Part shown: positions 34,174-46,100 of the stretch, one piece after another
How the letters are laid out: the number at the start of each line of letters is the position of its first letter
Position numbering within the stretch: position 1 is the first letter of the stretch
Origin: Apodospora peruviana
Lineage: Eukaryota > Ascomycota > Sordariomycetes > Sordariales > Lasiosphaeriaceae
Direction: 5' to 3'
Assembly (NCBI GenBank): GCA_033439685.1
Contig: JAUEDM010000011.1
Coordinates: forward strand, 122,262-186,261
Length of the DNA: 64,000 nt
Notes under the pieces: model-generated
What the model was told of the DNA's origin: nothing
The model's input: only the letters and a program-made list of their open reading frames with translations
Database searches by the model: none
Program-made: the position numbers and the translations under genes

Positions 34174-35458
34174 ATGGCCGCCATCCTTGAGACGCACCGG
34201 GCCTATCGCCGTACCCCCGGCACCGGCACAGCCGAGAAACCGGTATCCATCGAGCTGACCGCCGAGGCAACGCTGCCCGACGGCGGTAAACTCGGCCCGC
34301 ATGACGTCCTGATCCGCATCCGGGCCGTCTCGCTCAACTGCCGCGACATTGCGATGCTGAACGGGCATTATACCATGAATACCCTCGACAACGTTATCGT
34401 TGGATCCGACTGGTAACTGCAACCGACTGTTTTTTTTTTTTTTTTTTTTTTTTGGCAAGCAGAGTTGCTGACTATCAGAAACAGGGCCGCCGAGGTCGCA
34501 GCCCTGGGTTCTGCTGTGACCGACTTCAAGGTTGGCGATCTCGTCTCGCCCATCTTCGCGCTCGAGTACCGCACCGGCAACGAACACGTCGAGGTAGACC
34601 AGTTTAGCATGTTAGGCGGAGACTGCGACGGCTCGTTGGGCGAGTACGTGTGTTTGAGGACAAGGACCTCGTGCATCTACCCAAGCACTTGACCTGGGAA
34701 GAAGTCAGTCCTATACATCTTTCTTCCTACCGCAAATCCAGACTAACTGAGTCAAACAGGCCTCCACAATTACCTGCGCAGGATGCACGGCCTGAAACGC
34801 TCTCAACGCACCGTCCTCGCTCGGGCAGAACAAGACGGCTTTACTGCAGGGAACAGGCGGCGTGAGCATGTTCGCCCTGCTCATTGCTCTCGCCGGTGGA
34901 ATCAAGCCCATTATTTCGTCGTCTTCAGACCAAAAGCTTGAGGCTATCAAGATGTTGGCTCCGAGGGCACGATCCTGGGTTACAACTACAAAGCGAATCC
35001 TGACCAGAGCGCGGCTGTGAGAGCGATGCTGGGCGGCAAGGGCGTCGATATCATCGTCAATAACACCGGTCCGCCTAATATCCGGGCCGACATTGCGACG
35101 CTGCGCAGGAATGGCCGGATCTCGCTCGTTGGTTTCCTCAAGGGCGTGCTCGCGGATTGGAACCCTGCGCAACTGATAGCGCTTATTGGGAAGAGCGGGA
35201 GTATCACGTAGGTTTTCTAAATAGTTCCGTCGTTGTGGTTGTAAAGGAACTAGAAGTGTGCTGATTCTCTGTGAAACGAGCAGGGGCATCGCATTTGGTG
35301 CAAAGACGCATTTTGAGGCGCTCAACAGGTTCATTGAGGAGAAGAACATTCGGCTTGAACCGCATGTTGATCGGGTATTTAGCTTTGACGAGCCCAAGGC
35401 TGCGTTTGAGTACCTCGATTCTGGGAAACATGTTGGCAAGGTGGTTATCAAGTTTTGA
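34174..35458 (+). pseudogene. Zinc-type alcohol dehydrogenase / quinone oxidoreductase, decayed
   Basis: A nearly full-length medium-chain dehydrogenase can be followed: LGPHDVLIRIRAVSLNCRDI, VIVGSDW, an intron (GTAACT...AACAG) containing 23 T, AAEVAALGSAVTDFKVGDLV, KHLTWEE, an intron, ASTITCAGCTA, LQGTGGVSMFALLIALAGG, YKANPDQSAAVRAMLGGKGV, IVNNTGPPNIRADIATLRRN, and the C-terminal FDEPKAAFEYLDSGKHVGKV. Breaks are one lost frame near 34648, an in-frame TGA (about 34792) where a Trp codon is expected (WNALNAP), and a further frame shift near 34958. Without these it would be an NAD(P)H quinone-oxidoreductase-like enzyme. Its C-terminal exon (35283-35458) is intact. Confidence 0.75.
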
Positions 35459-35748
35459 TCAAGTCAGGTACAGGTCGTTAGGAGCCAGATTCTTATAAAC
35501 TTTTCTCAAGTTCCGGGTTTCCAGGTTGCGACTCCATGGAGCTGTAGTGGAGTAATAATGATAAAATAGATAGTTAACGTAAAATATTTCAAAAAAACCC
35601 AAGAAAATACACACTCTACCACAGTTATAGATCACGAAAACGACCAACTTCAAAACCTGCCAAGACCACATATAACTTTCTCCACCCTTTTTTAACAGCC
35701 AATAAGAAAGGCTGCATCTCAACTTAAAAGTTGTAAGCGAGCATTTAG
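35459..35748. other. AT-rich gap, no gene
   Basis: AT-rich intergenic sequence ahead of the 168-codon ORF. No motifs. Confidence 0.4.
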
Positions 35749-36255
35749 ATGGCGGAGATTTCGGACAGCTCGAGTAATAACGGTTTCGGACTCGAAAGCA
35801 TAATTGCAGCACCAATTTCCCCGACGCTATCATTCAGCAATGAAATCAATAGCTTAATCGAGGGCTCCAGCGCAGACGTAACCAATTCGTATCATATAAA
35901 CACCAATGGGGATTGTGATGATAAGCCTTCGGACAGCTCGACCCATTGCAGTCAGGAATTCAACGATAGCATATTTTCAATACTTCCCTACCGGGCGCGA
36001 TCAACCAGCGATAAAGAAATTAATATGCTCAACGAAAGCTTTAACCTAATCACGGCTAAACCCTATCATGTAGTTCCTATAATTGGTTCCAGGGTACGAA
36101 GCATAGAAGGTAAGGAAGGACCGAGGAGTGCTGAAGTGGAGGAAAAAGAGGAAGAGGAGCAGGAACGCAGGTGGGGGGGAAGGGCACCATTATATGCTAC
36201 ACAGGCCACCAACAAGGTCCGCCTACGGTCTGCCTTGACGCTCACGAGACCTTGA
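35749..36255 (+). CDS. Uncharacterised 168-aa ORF, Ser/Asn-rich
   Basis: A single open frame starting MAEISDSSSNNGFGLESIIA. The first 110 residues are Ser-, Asn- and Asp-rich with the phrase DKPSDSSTHCSQEFNDSIF. A Glu-run (VEEKEEEEQE) follows at about 130. The last 30 residues look like random readthrough. Composition (many AT-rich codons) differs from flanking genes. No domain recognised. It could be a scrap of a transposon-encoded or fast-evolving protein; the coding assignment is weak. Confidence 0.3.
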   Translation: MAEISDSSSNNGFGLESIIAAPISPTLSFSNEINSLIEGSSADVTNSYHINTNGDCDDKPSDSSTHCSQEFNDSIFSILPYRARSTSDKEINMLNESFNLITAKPYHVVPIIGSRVRSIEGKEGPRSAEVEEKEEEEQERRWGGRAPLYATQATNKVRLRSALTLTRP

Positions 36256-36703
36256 GACGTGTGGCCATGCGAGTATAAGGCAAGACCGTGGTTGCCAGGT
36301 CTGTGGAACTGAATCCCGATGTAACGAAGGGAACACTTACCAATCGAATCGACGTAAACGGCAGGTTGAAACTCACCATCGGGACGTGACGGATTTCGTT
36401 GCACCTTTTATTTATTTAGAGCTTAAATCCGTTGACTACTTGTTCAACGGTTCCTGACAGCCGGTATCCACTGTGCACGGAAACAAGCCAAGAGTGGTAA
36501 GTCGAGAGTTATGGAACCCATGCCAACGGGTGTCCGTTATCAAAACATAACCGTTCAGCGTATACAGAAAGCAACACCAAACTCGCATGGAGATACTCAT
36601 ACCCTCAACTTCAACCCATCTACTCTCGCTATATGGTTCTTGAAAGGGTCCAAGCGCTTGAAATCCAGTGACTCTCCACATTCGACTTCTAGTCCGCGTT
36701 TAT
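36256..36703. other. 3' flank of the ABC transporter gene
   Basis: No gene seen. The boundary between the decayed region and the intact cluster falls here. Confidence 0.4.
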
Positions 36704-39700
36704 CTATGTCCGCCCCAAAGATCCCGCTATACACAATTGGCCAAACTGCGTCCTCTCATCAGCAGCCAACACCTTCGGCCGTCCCCGTTCCATAAGCCGG
36801 CCACGATCCATAACAAGCACGGTATCAAAATCCATAACCATCTCCAAGCGATGGCTCACCATAATGATGGTGTAACTTTCAAACTCATCCATGATGATAC
36901 GCAGCATAGTCTTCTCAGTCTGCTCATCCACGCTAGCACTGACTTCGTCCAACAGCAGGATCCCGCCCTGGTCTCTAGATCTCGCCCTGGCCCGCAGGAT
37001 TGTTCGGGCTAGGTTGAATAACTGCTTCTGCCCCCCTGAAAGTGATTCCGGGTGCAATATCTCGTCTAGACCGAATTCGGTGATTGCCAAGTTCCCTAGA
37101 CCAACGAGGTGCAGGACCGCGTGGGATTCTGCTGCTGTTGAGACGTTGAACGGGTCGAGTTGGCCTTTGAGAGAGATTTCGCCAGGTAGAAAGACTGGGT
37201 CTTGGGACATTGCTATTACGCTGTTTCTGACGGCAGCTCGAGAGATGGAGTGGAGGCGGACTCCGTCGACGAGGATGTTTTTTGAGCTGGAGGGGAGGGG
37301 GTCTAGCATCCGGAGGAGGAGGAGAATTAGGGATGATTTGCCGCTACGGAAGCTGTTTAGCTGTGATCATGCTGTTGTGGGTTGGGGAAATGGTGTGTCT
37401 AGGGTACCTTCCGCTCCTGCCGCATATGGCAACCTTCTCGCCGGCTCCTATTGACAGGGAGAGGTTGGCGAGCACTAAGTTCGATGCCTTCTCCTGTTCC
37501 AAACTTGGTTGGAGATGGTCGGGCGTATGCTTATTTCTGCAACCCCGTTAGTCTAGGTCAGTCCGTCTTAGGAATATGAACTCACCCATAAGAAGCAGAA
37601 ACATCCTCAATCTCAATAACACCGCGGGCAGGCCACTCGGGGGCTACCGGCTGCGTCTCGTCTCCGAAGCTTTCGGGTAGGACTTTATCATTCAGAGCCT
37701 TGAGCCGCGTGACAGCACCGATGGAAGTCTCGAGCTGAGTCCACCAGCGAATGATGTAGTTCAGGATATCTCCAAACGTCATCAGGGAGACAAGACTCGC
37801 ACCGGTGAACCCGGTCGATTGAGAGGTCGTTTGCGTCGCCAAGGTGACAACTAGAATTGCCAAAACGGCAACGATGCACAGCAGGACGAAGAGGAGCCAT
37901 CGCTGGACCATGGCTAGGAGATATGCTGGCTTTTGGGAAGCATCCAACTTGTTAAAAGCTGCTCTGGTGCTGTCATCTTTCCACCCAAAGGCGCGGATGG
38001 TGGCTAGACCTTTGGCTGTATCAAGGAAGTGCGTGCTGAAGTGGTACTCTGTCAGACTCCGTTATTCATCCAGGGGGTGTTTTGTTTACTCTAACTCACT
38101 AAAGCGGACTCTTAGCTTCCAAGTCCAACAGCCGTAGCTGCCTCGCTGTACGCAGATAGAACTTCTGCACAAGGTAAAGAACCACCATAAGAACAGGGTA
38201 CGATATAGCGAGATACGGCGAGGAAGTCGCAATCACGGCTGCGATACCAAGCGCGTTGCAGATATCGAGCGCGAGATTTGTCACCGCAACCGGTAGCTCG
38301 TTGTCAATGAGAGTCATGTCCTGGGAGAACAGATTCGTGATGACGCCAATGTCGGTGGCTGTTGAGAAACTCAGCGGCGCGTGGATGACGCTCCGTAGCG
38401 CTGACCGGTGTAATCGAGATCCGGAAATCTTTGCCATCATGGTGTATGAGGTCCAGTAGCAGAGAATGATGGACGCGAGACCGCCGAACTGCCACACCCC
38501 GTAGATTCCGAGGTAGAAAGACCTGGAATTGGTCTCAGAAGTGTCCCTGGACCAGAACCGGAGCCAGATGTAGCCGAAGTTGTAGAAGAAGCCCCATCCT
38601 ATGCCGAAGATCGTGAAGGCGATGATGGACATTTTCCCTAGGCTGGCGAGGTAGTACCTGTACACTGTTGAGTCGCCAGTCATTCTGTCCTTGTCTGAGA
38701 GGAAGCTGGAATTATTATTGGGGAGAGGGACTTCGACATCCGAGATGGCTGTGTACTCCTCCTTGGACGGCAACTCCATGTCTTCTTGGATGACTTCTTC
38801 AAGGATTTCTTCATCTTGTTGAAAAGCTCTCTTGACGGTAATGGTCTCGATTACATCCGATTTCGACTTCCGTGGGTGGTGGTGTTCATTGTGTTCTCGT
38901 ATGCCCGCAGCAATCAGGCCAGCATAGTTGCCCTCATAGCGGACGGTGCTATCTGCGCCGAGAACGACAATGTTGTCCGCTTGCGGCAGATGCTTGACAC
39001 TGTGGGTAGCAAGGACCACGGTGGCTTTGCGACGCCGAAGGATTCCGTCTGGTCCGAAGACCCGAGTAAAGACCTCCAGCTCGGTATCTGCATCCAACCC
39101 GCTCAGCGAGTCGTCGAACACGTAGAAGTTGGCCGCCGGCTGGTAAAGCGCTCTGGCAATGGCGATGCGTTGCTTTTGGCCACCGCTCAGGGTGACGCCG
39201 CCGCTGCCTACAACGGTTCCGTCGCCCTTGGGTAGTGTTTTGAGGTCCTGTTCCAGCATGGAAGCTTTCACCGCCTCCCGGTAGCGTGTCTCGTCGAAAG
39301 GCGTGGGTCCGATAATGTTATCGCGGATGGAGTTATTGTTTATGTATGGCGCTTGGTCGCAGAATGCGGCTTTGAACTGGTGCTCGGCCGTGCCGATTTG
39401 GACGGGCGCATCCGTGAACGGGATCTCTGCGAGGAGGGCCTTGCACAAAGTCGATTTGCCGGAACCAACGGGGCCGACTAGCATTGTGAGACTGGCCGCT
39501 TGGATGTGGATGGTCGTGTCTTGGAAGACCAGGCTATCCTTTGTCCAGCCGATATTCGCCTTGTCGATGCTGATATAGGGGCTGATGCTCTTCTTAGGTC
39601 CACTGCTGTCGCTGGACGAGGAGGAGCCAGGGGGAGCAAAGTGGCGGTGGTGAGACTGGCCTTCCTTCGACAGAAACTCTTGTATTCTGTCCAGGGAGGT

Positions 39701-41429
39701 GAACGCTGCTAGCAGATATGGGATCTCTCCGAATAGGTCGCCAAGGGGATTTGCCAGCAGAACCAGGTAGGCGAGAGAGGTGAAGATTGTCCCGGTGTCG
39801 AGATTGCGTCCGGTGATGGCAAAAGTAATGACAGGGCAAATGGCCATGGGCGCAAATCCAAAAGCCATATTAGACACGTACAGCCTCCGGAACTTGGCGG
39901 CAGCTTGCAGCTCGTTCTCTCGAAGTTGCTGGATAGACTCTTCCACCGGCTGCGCAAGCGCAGAGATCTTGAGTTGCTTCATGTTGGACAGCATGTGTGC
40001 AGTCTCCGCGACTCTCGTCTGGATGCGTTCCATCCACAGCTTCTGTCGCGGACCAGTGTACCTATTGAGAACGGAGGAACACGCAACGGAGCAGATGACA
40101 ACCACTAGGGGCGCGACAAACGCGACACCCAGCTGGTTGTAGAGCAGCCAGCTGGCAAGGGCGACCTCGATAGGAACCGCCCAGAACTCATGCAGGTTGA
40201 GAAGACCGAAGCGGATGCGCTCGATGTCGGTGCTCATGAGCGTGACGGCGGCTGAGTCGTTCAGGTCGACAGTTCTCAGCTGAATCAACCTCTCGTAGAT
40301 GACTGCCACGAGACCCCCTCGAGTCATGGAGATGAACCGCTCGTGGCAGTACCAGTAGAGTGCGGTAGAGACAGCCACGCCGAAGAAGATAAACACCGCC
40401 GCCCCGATGAAGCCGTATCCGGCATTCTTGAAGGCCGGATCCTCGTCAGTGTAATGCTCCATATAGTCGAGGACGCTGTGGACGAGGAAAGGCTGGCAGA
40501 ATCTGAAGCCGACCAAGCACAACCGTGGGAGCGTGCTGAGCAACAAGGGTCCCAGCAGGGTGCGAGCGAGCGCCTTGGCCAAAGTGAACCTCGGCATGTT
40601 CCTTTTCTCTTGGCCAGATGGCAGTCTGGCCGAGAGCTTTTCGTGGAGGCCATCCGTTGCGATGTGTTCGTCCAAACGTTCCAGGCCATTAAGCGAGAGA
40701 ACATTGCGATAGCCCTTGAAAAAGAGAGGTCCAAGCCAACGATAGATTACCAGACCAAAGGGCCCGGATGTTTCCTCCGGTGAGCGGTTGGCGTGTGTTG
40801 GTTTCCTCTGGCTCTCCAGCAGCAGCAGGACAACCTTGGCCGCCACAGCTGCTGTGTACAATCGTGCAAGGACGACATGGTCGAAGTCATCGACTGATAC
40901 GAGCCACCGTGTTCGGGTCTGGACGACATCGAACAGAGCTGAAAAGAATAGGTATACGCCCAGTAGGAACGAAGGTCTCTTTGAGCGTCCGTCTTCCAAT
41001 ATGGTGAGGGGTAAAATCAACACTGAAGAGACGAAGGCGAGCGACCGAGCAGCTGTCGATAGCTGCGTCTCGTTTTCCAGCTGTGTCCCTAGAATGAGAA
41101 CGGCAAGGTGTAAAGCTGTGTATGCCGTCGCGAATACCTGTTGTTTGTCAGAAGGTGAGATTCAGTTAGCCAACGTAATAACATAAGGCAGGCGAGCAAG
41201 CACAGGATCTGTAACTCACAACTTTGACCAGCTGGCGATACCACAGCCCTCTTGTTACCGGCTCTGCGCGAAAGAGATACGAGATCCGGGCTATGGCTAA
41301 CACGACGAACACCGACGATGGGAGGAGGGAGAGAACGATGTCCTCGAACTTGATGGTGAAGTCGAATCCGCCCCGGCAGTGCGCCGACACCGAGGGCCCG
41401 AAGGTCAGATCGCTTGTGCACGACGACAT
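36704..41429 (-). CDS. ABCC (MRP-type) ABC transporter, full length
   Basis: A plasma- or vacuolar-membrane ATP-driven exporter of organic anions and conjugates. Exons: 41429-41220, 41137-38100, 38035-37586, 37536-37408, 37343-36704; all splice in frame (1488 aa). Architecture: TMD0 of about five helices (residues 25-210), TMD1, NBD1 with Walker A GPVGSGKST, signature LSGGQKQR and Walker B YVFDDSLSGLD (Asp in place of the catalytic Glu, as usual for ABCC NBD1), then TMD2 with KSPLYTHFLDTAKGLATIRAF at an exon joint. NBD2 has Walker A GRSGSGKSS (split by an intron), LSGGQKQL and Walker B LLLDEVSASVD with the Glu intact. It lies tail-to-head with the NRPS gene on the same strand. Likely role (inference): export of the cluster product. 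Confidence 0.9.
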
Positions 41430-43168
41430 ACCTAATTACCTTGCTGTGCAGCTTTGACAGAGCGCTTGTCTAGGTAGCTAGACAGCAAAGACCGGAGTAA
41501 ACAGCAGGTCACGGTCGGCGATACATGCAGCAGGCAGGGAATAATGGTCTTGTGAATCTACGCTTCTAGCTGCATTACGTACGTCCCATTTGATTAGTAT
41601 TTTCCCCTGAGAAACAGGCCTAGCTATCTAGTTCGTTCATGTCGTTCTGGTAAATTTGCAGGAATCTCGGATGTCTCGCTGTCCGGGATTTGCTGATCGG
41701 TAGGCATCCACGTTCGTTCACCATCATGCCCCATTTGGCATTTGCCAGCCAAGCAAGCTCCACTGCGTGGGAGTTGGCGATAGCGCCGAACTATGGAAAG
41801 CGAGGGCGGCCATGATCCGATCCCAATTTGGTTGTAACGGTACTGGCAGGCAGCAAATATCGCGGTACTGGGGATGGATCGTGACGCGAGTCTCGTGGGA
41901 TCTCGACCCTGGTTGTCGTCTTGTCCGGAAGTGGGTCGTGGCCCGAACGAAAGCGACATTGACTGGTCTTGCGGGAAGGGAACAGGATTTGTGCCCAGGT
42001 GGCGAGTGTGGATCGGCTCGGTCTAGCTGTAGGTTTCACCTTAAACACCATGCCGCTACTTTATCACCGAAGTGAAGAAGCTCGAGTTACGGGGCCACAT
42101 GTGATTTTTGTCCCGTCATCTTTTGACAAACAAACGATATAGATGCTTGGGTCTTTGTCAGGCCCGGCGCTGACAATTTGCAAAAAAAAAAAAAAAAAAA
42201 AAAAAAAACAGCTGGCCTATCAGCGGTAATACCCACTCCTTTCTGTCTCGCAGTAGCGTCGTCAGCCTCGGATCCAGGGAGTCAGCCATGTAACCCAAGC
42301 TTGTAAACCCTAGCCCCGTAGGAACTAGGAAGCTCGGTAGTACAACGTAGCCTGGGAGCAAGCGTTACACTCAGGGATGATGACGTGTGGAACTCGGAAT
42401 AAGCAGTGGATACCCTTAACCGATCAAGAGAAGCCAGGGTAGGGATAGGTATCTGTCCGTTTGTGGAGTTATCGGGGTGATGCCCGCCAGCCGGGGAAGA
42501 GAATGCCCCAGATCCGGCGCGGTCTCGCTATACCTACAGGTACCATCCTAGGTAGGCAGGCAAACAATATTACGTGAGGACCATAGTGGTGCAGTTATCC
42601 ATCCGTACACGGGAAGAAGAAAGCAGTGCCGCACTTCTTCGCGCCGCAGTCCCACTCACAGGAATGTAGGGATGCAATCTGTGACCAAGGTTCCTTCCAG
42701 AACGTTTTGCCAAGATATATTCTATTAACTTTCTGGAAAATGGACTTTCTCGCTTTCGTGCAGAATATTTAAATAAATGAAACGCATTAGAGGGCGTCGT
42801 AATTAAGTTCTGGCGGCCAAGTGTTGTTCAAAGCTTGGCGACGCTCGGGGCATGCACACTGCCGTGCCATGCAAGGTTAATCTCGAGGGCGTCTTCCATC
42901 GTTCTACGGCCTCATGATTGTGTGACATTCGTAGCTCGCGTATCATTCCTCCTACATACGCGGTTAGGATGATAATGCAATGTAACCAGCGTACAGATTG
43001 GTGTGGTGGTAGCTATGTGCGTAGGTATGTATGCGAGCCGTAGCTGAGTAGGTACTCTATACTTCAATTCAAATCTCTTCAAGCATTGTTTACGAGCGAT
43101 CCTCACTAAGCTTTCCAGAAGTTTCTTTTATCTTGTGCGTAGTACATAGTCTATCAAAAATAGGTGCC
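41430..43168. promoter_or_regulatory. Intergenic region upstream of the ABC transporter
   Basis: About 1.7 kb between the NRPS stop and the ABC start, with no convincing gene; the frames present are motif-free. A 28-A tract lies at 42181-42208. The part next to 41430 must hold the ABC promoter. No specific operator was identified. Confidence 0.5.
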
Positions 43169-46100
43169 TTATTGGCTTTGTCCAATCCAATCCATCAAAC
43201 CACCCACAGACAGTCCTTGGTTCGTATGCACCTTCGCCACAAGCCGGAAGAAATCTCTTATAAGGACCGCGAGATCCTTGACCGCGTCTTCCGACACAAA
43301 CGTCTCGTCAAAATACAGTGTACACTCGATGCTATCCTCGCCCACGGAAACATTAATCCCAAAGGGATCATCACAGGTCTCGTGTTCATCCATCACATTC
43401 AGTCCCATACCCGCCCCTAACTTACTCAGGGGTGTGTACGGGTTGATGTTCATATTGAGGGAGTGCTTTAGGATCGGTTTGAGATGATCCATCTCCCGCA
43501 GTTCGATCCAGTCGACATGCTCGTGGGGTATCATTGCTGTACTTGCCGCCTGGTGGACGCACAGCAGATCGTGGACTGTTTGGGTGTAGTCGACGTGAAC
43601 ACGCAACGGCAGGAAGAGTGTCGTCGGCGCCACCAGGTCTTGGATGCCTGCGACGGGCAGGTTGCGACCGGCTCTGTCGGAGTAGAGAATTACATCTGCG
43701 CAGTTCAATGTTTGCGCAATGGCTAGTGCGCCGCTGACTTCGATTACACTCGCCAGTGTGTACTGCCAGGATGGCAGCTTCGGTTTCTCGAGGGCCATCT
43801 TGTAAAGTTTGAGCTCGCCTACTGGACGGCTTCCCACGGGAGCTGTTAGGAAGGGCTTTGTTGATGATCCTTTGAGATAGGTGGTCCAGAAGTCCACCGC
43901 TGATGTCTTGTCTGCGGTGGTCATATACTTGATGAAGCTGCTCATTTTTGGTGGCTGGTCTCTGGGGAGTAGTTGCTGGATATAGCCGGCTTCCAGCTCC
44001 CTGAAGAGCAAGTCACGAGAGAATGCATCGTAGATAAGATGTTGCATCGTCATCACGAAGTACCGCTCCTGGCCAGACGAGACGATTGCCAGTCGTAGAA
44101 GCTCATCGCCAAAAGACATGACAGCCGATTTATCCTGACTGACATACGCGTCCAGGTCGTCCGCGTCTCGCCAAGCAGGTGCACGTTGATAGCACATGGT
44201 GGCCTGAAAGAAGCCGTGAGAGGTGGAAATGACTCGCGCTCGAAGTTGGCCATGGCGCTTTATGGCAGTATCCCAGACGGACTTGAACAGCTGGACATCA
44301 AAGGAATCCGGCAGTTCGAAGACAATCTGTTGCTGCCAGTCCCACGGCCCTGCAATGTCCCGCCCCAGCTCGGGATATCCGGTGATATAATGGTTCTGCA
44401 TCGAATACAGAGGTAGGATGTCCTCGATGTCGCTGAGATCAACACCACACTGCTGAGCTGCTTCATGCTGTATGGACAACCCGCTGAAGTGATCCAACAA
44501 AGCAAAAGGAGCTACCGCGTCTCCGCTCCTCTCGATGGGTATGAGTCTCGAAGCAAGATCCCGGAGGACCGGGAATTGGAAGATGGTGTCAACAGTCAGT
44601 TGGTGGCCCTCTTGGCGCGCCATAGATATTAATCTCAGTGCCGACAGGGAATTTCCTCCAAGATAGAAGAAATTATCAGTAGGGAAAATCAACCCAAGGT
44701 CCATGTTCAGGATGTCGGACCAGAGTCTCTGCAGCAGTGCCTCTCTCTCTGTAGTGATGGCCAATTTATCATCTGTGCCATTGGCTTCTTCCGCTCGATG
44801 AAACGAGGTCAGTGACTGCACTGTCAGACCCTCTATGGCTTTCCGAAGACGCTGGCGGTCTCTCTTTCTTGACAGAGTGTACGGCATCTTGTCAATCGGA
44901 ATCCACAACGTCGGGACCATGTAAGCTGGAACCGTCAACTTCATACCGGCCTCGAGCTTGGAAACAGCATAAGCAAAGTTGCGCTGTGTTTCTGGCGTCA
45001 AACTGATGGTCACGCTACCCCCTTTATCGTCGTCGTCGTACAGCAGACAACCCATATCACTTGTGGTGCTGCCAAAGCTCAGGAAAGCTACCAGCTGCTT
45101 GCTGGTCGATCCAAAAGGAGCCGTGAAGTCGACTAGAATATCTTCGGCGCTGATTGGGGGCAACAGCACAGACAGCGCTTGTCGCAAATGCTGCTCGACA
45201 TCTTCGAGCTCCAGTCTCTGCCCACGAATCTTGACTTGGTTGTCGACTCTGCCCACGTAGACCAGCCTCCCATCATCCAGTCGTCGAACCAAATCTCCCG
45301 TCCGGTACATACGATGCGTGTAATCGGACCACTTTGGGGCCTTGATGTACTTGGCTTCAGACTGAGCCGCGTTGTTCAAGTACCCGCGGGAAACCAATGG
45401 ACCTTCGAGCACAAGCTCTCCGATCTCTCCATCCTTGGCCAAGATTTGATAGTCTGTGGGGTTAACGACCCACGCTCGACTTCCCACCGCGAATCCCATT
45501 TCCCCTGGCACGATAGAGCGGGCATTAGCATCAGTGACCTGGACCACACAGCTGATGGTACACTCGGTCGACCCGTAGATGAGTTTGAGATCAACTTTGC
45601 CAGCCCAGGTCTCTATGACCGCCTTTGGTGCCGTCTCGCCGCCAAGAACAAGTGTCTTGAGCGTGGGCACCTTGGCCGGTGTCAGCCCGACCAACGAATG
45701 GACGAGCGAGGGCGTGAACTTGGCCAGATTGACCCGCATGTGGCTCATCGCGCCAACAATGTCATTCTTGCGTTCGTCTTCGGAGGGAATGCAGACCGTG
45801 CCTCCCACACAGAGGGTGAGGAAGATGTCCCCGATGATGGGATCGAATGCATATGAAGCGAACTGGAAGGCGCGGGTGCCATTGGTGAATCCAAGAGGCT
45901 TGGTCAAGTATGCCACGAAGGAAGCCAGTTGCGAGTGTTCCGTGACGACTAGCTTGGGTGTGCCTGTGCTTCCTGAGGTGGCCATCACATAGGCCGCGTT
46001 GTTTGGGCCGCCTGCATTCCAAACAGGCGTCGTCCGGGATGATGGCTTGATGGAGTGGATAGAGCTCTCCGTGACCGTGAAAGTGGTTTCCGCGAGAGTT

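Noticed and set aside
38099..41023. ABC transporter beginning at the internal Met (41023)
   Set aside because: Upstream exon 41429-41220 splices in frame and supplies the start of the expected TMD0.
45179..45992. 225-codon and 137-codon plus-strand frames inside the NRPS
   Set aside because: Antisense shadows of the adenylation domain, without their own motifs.
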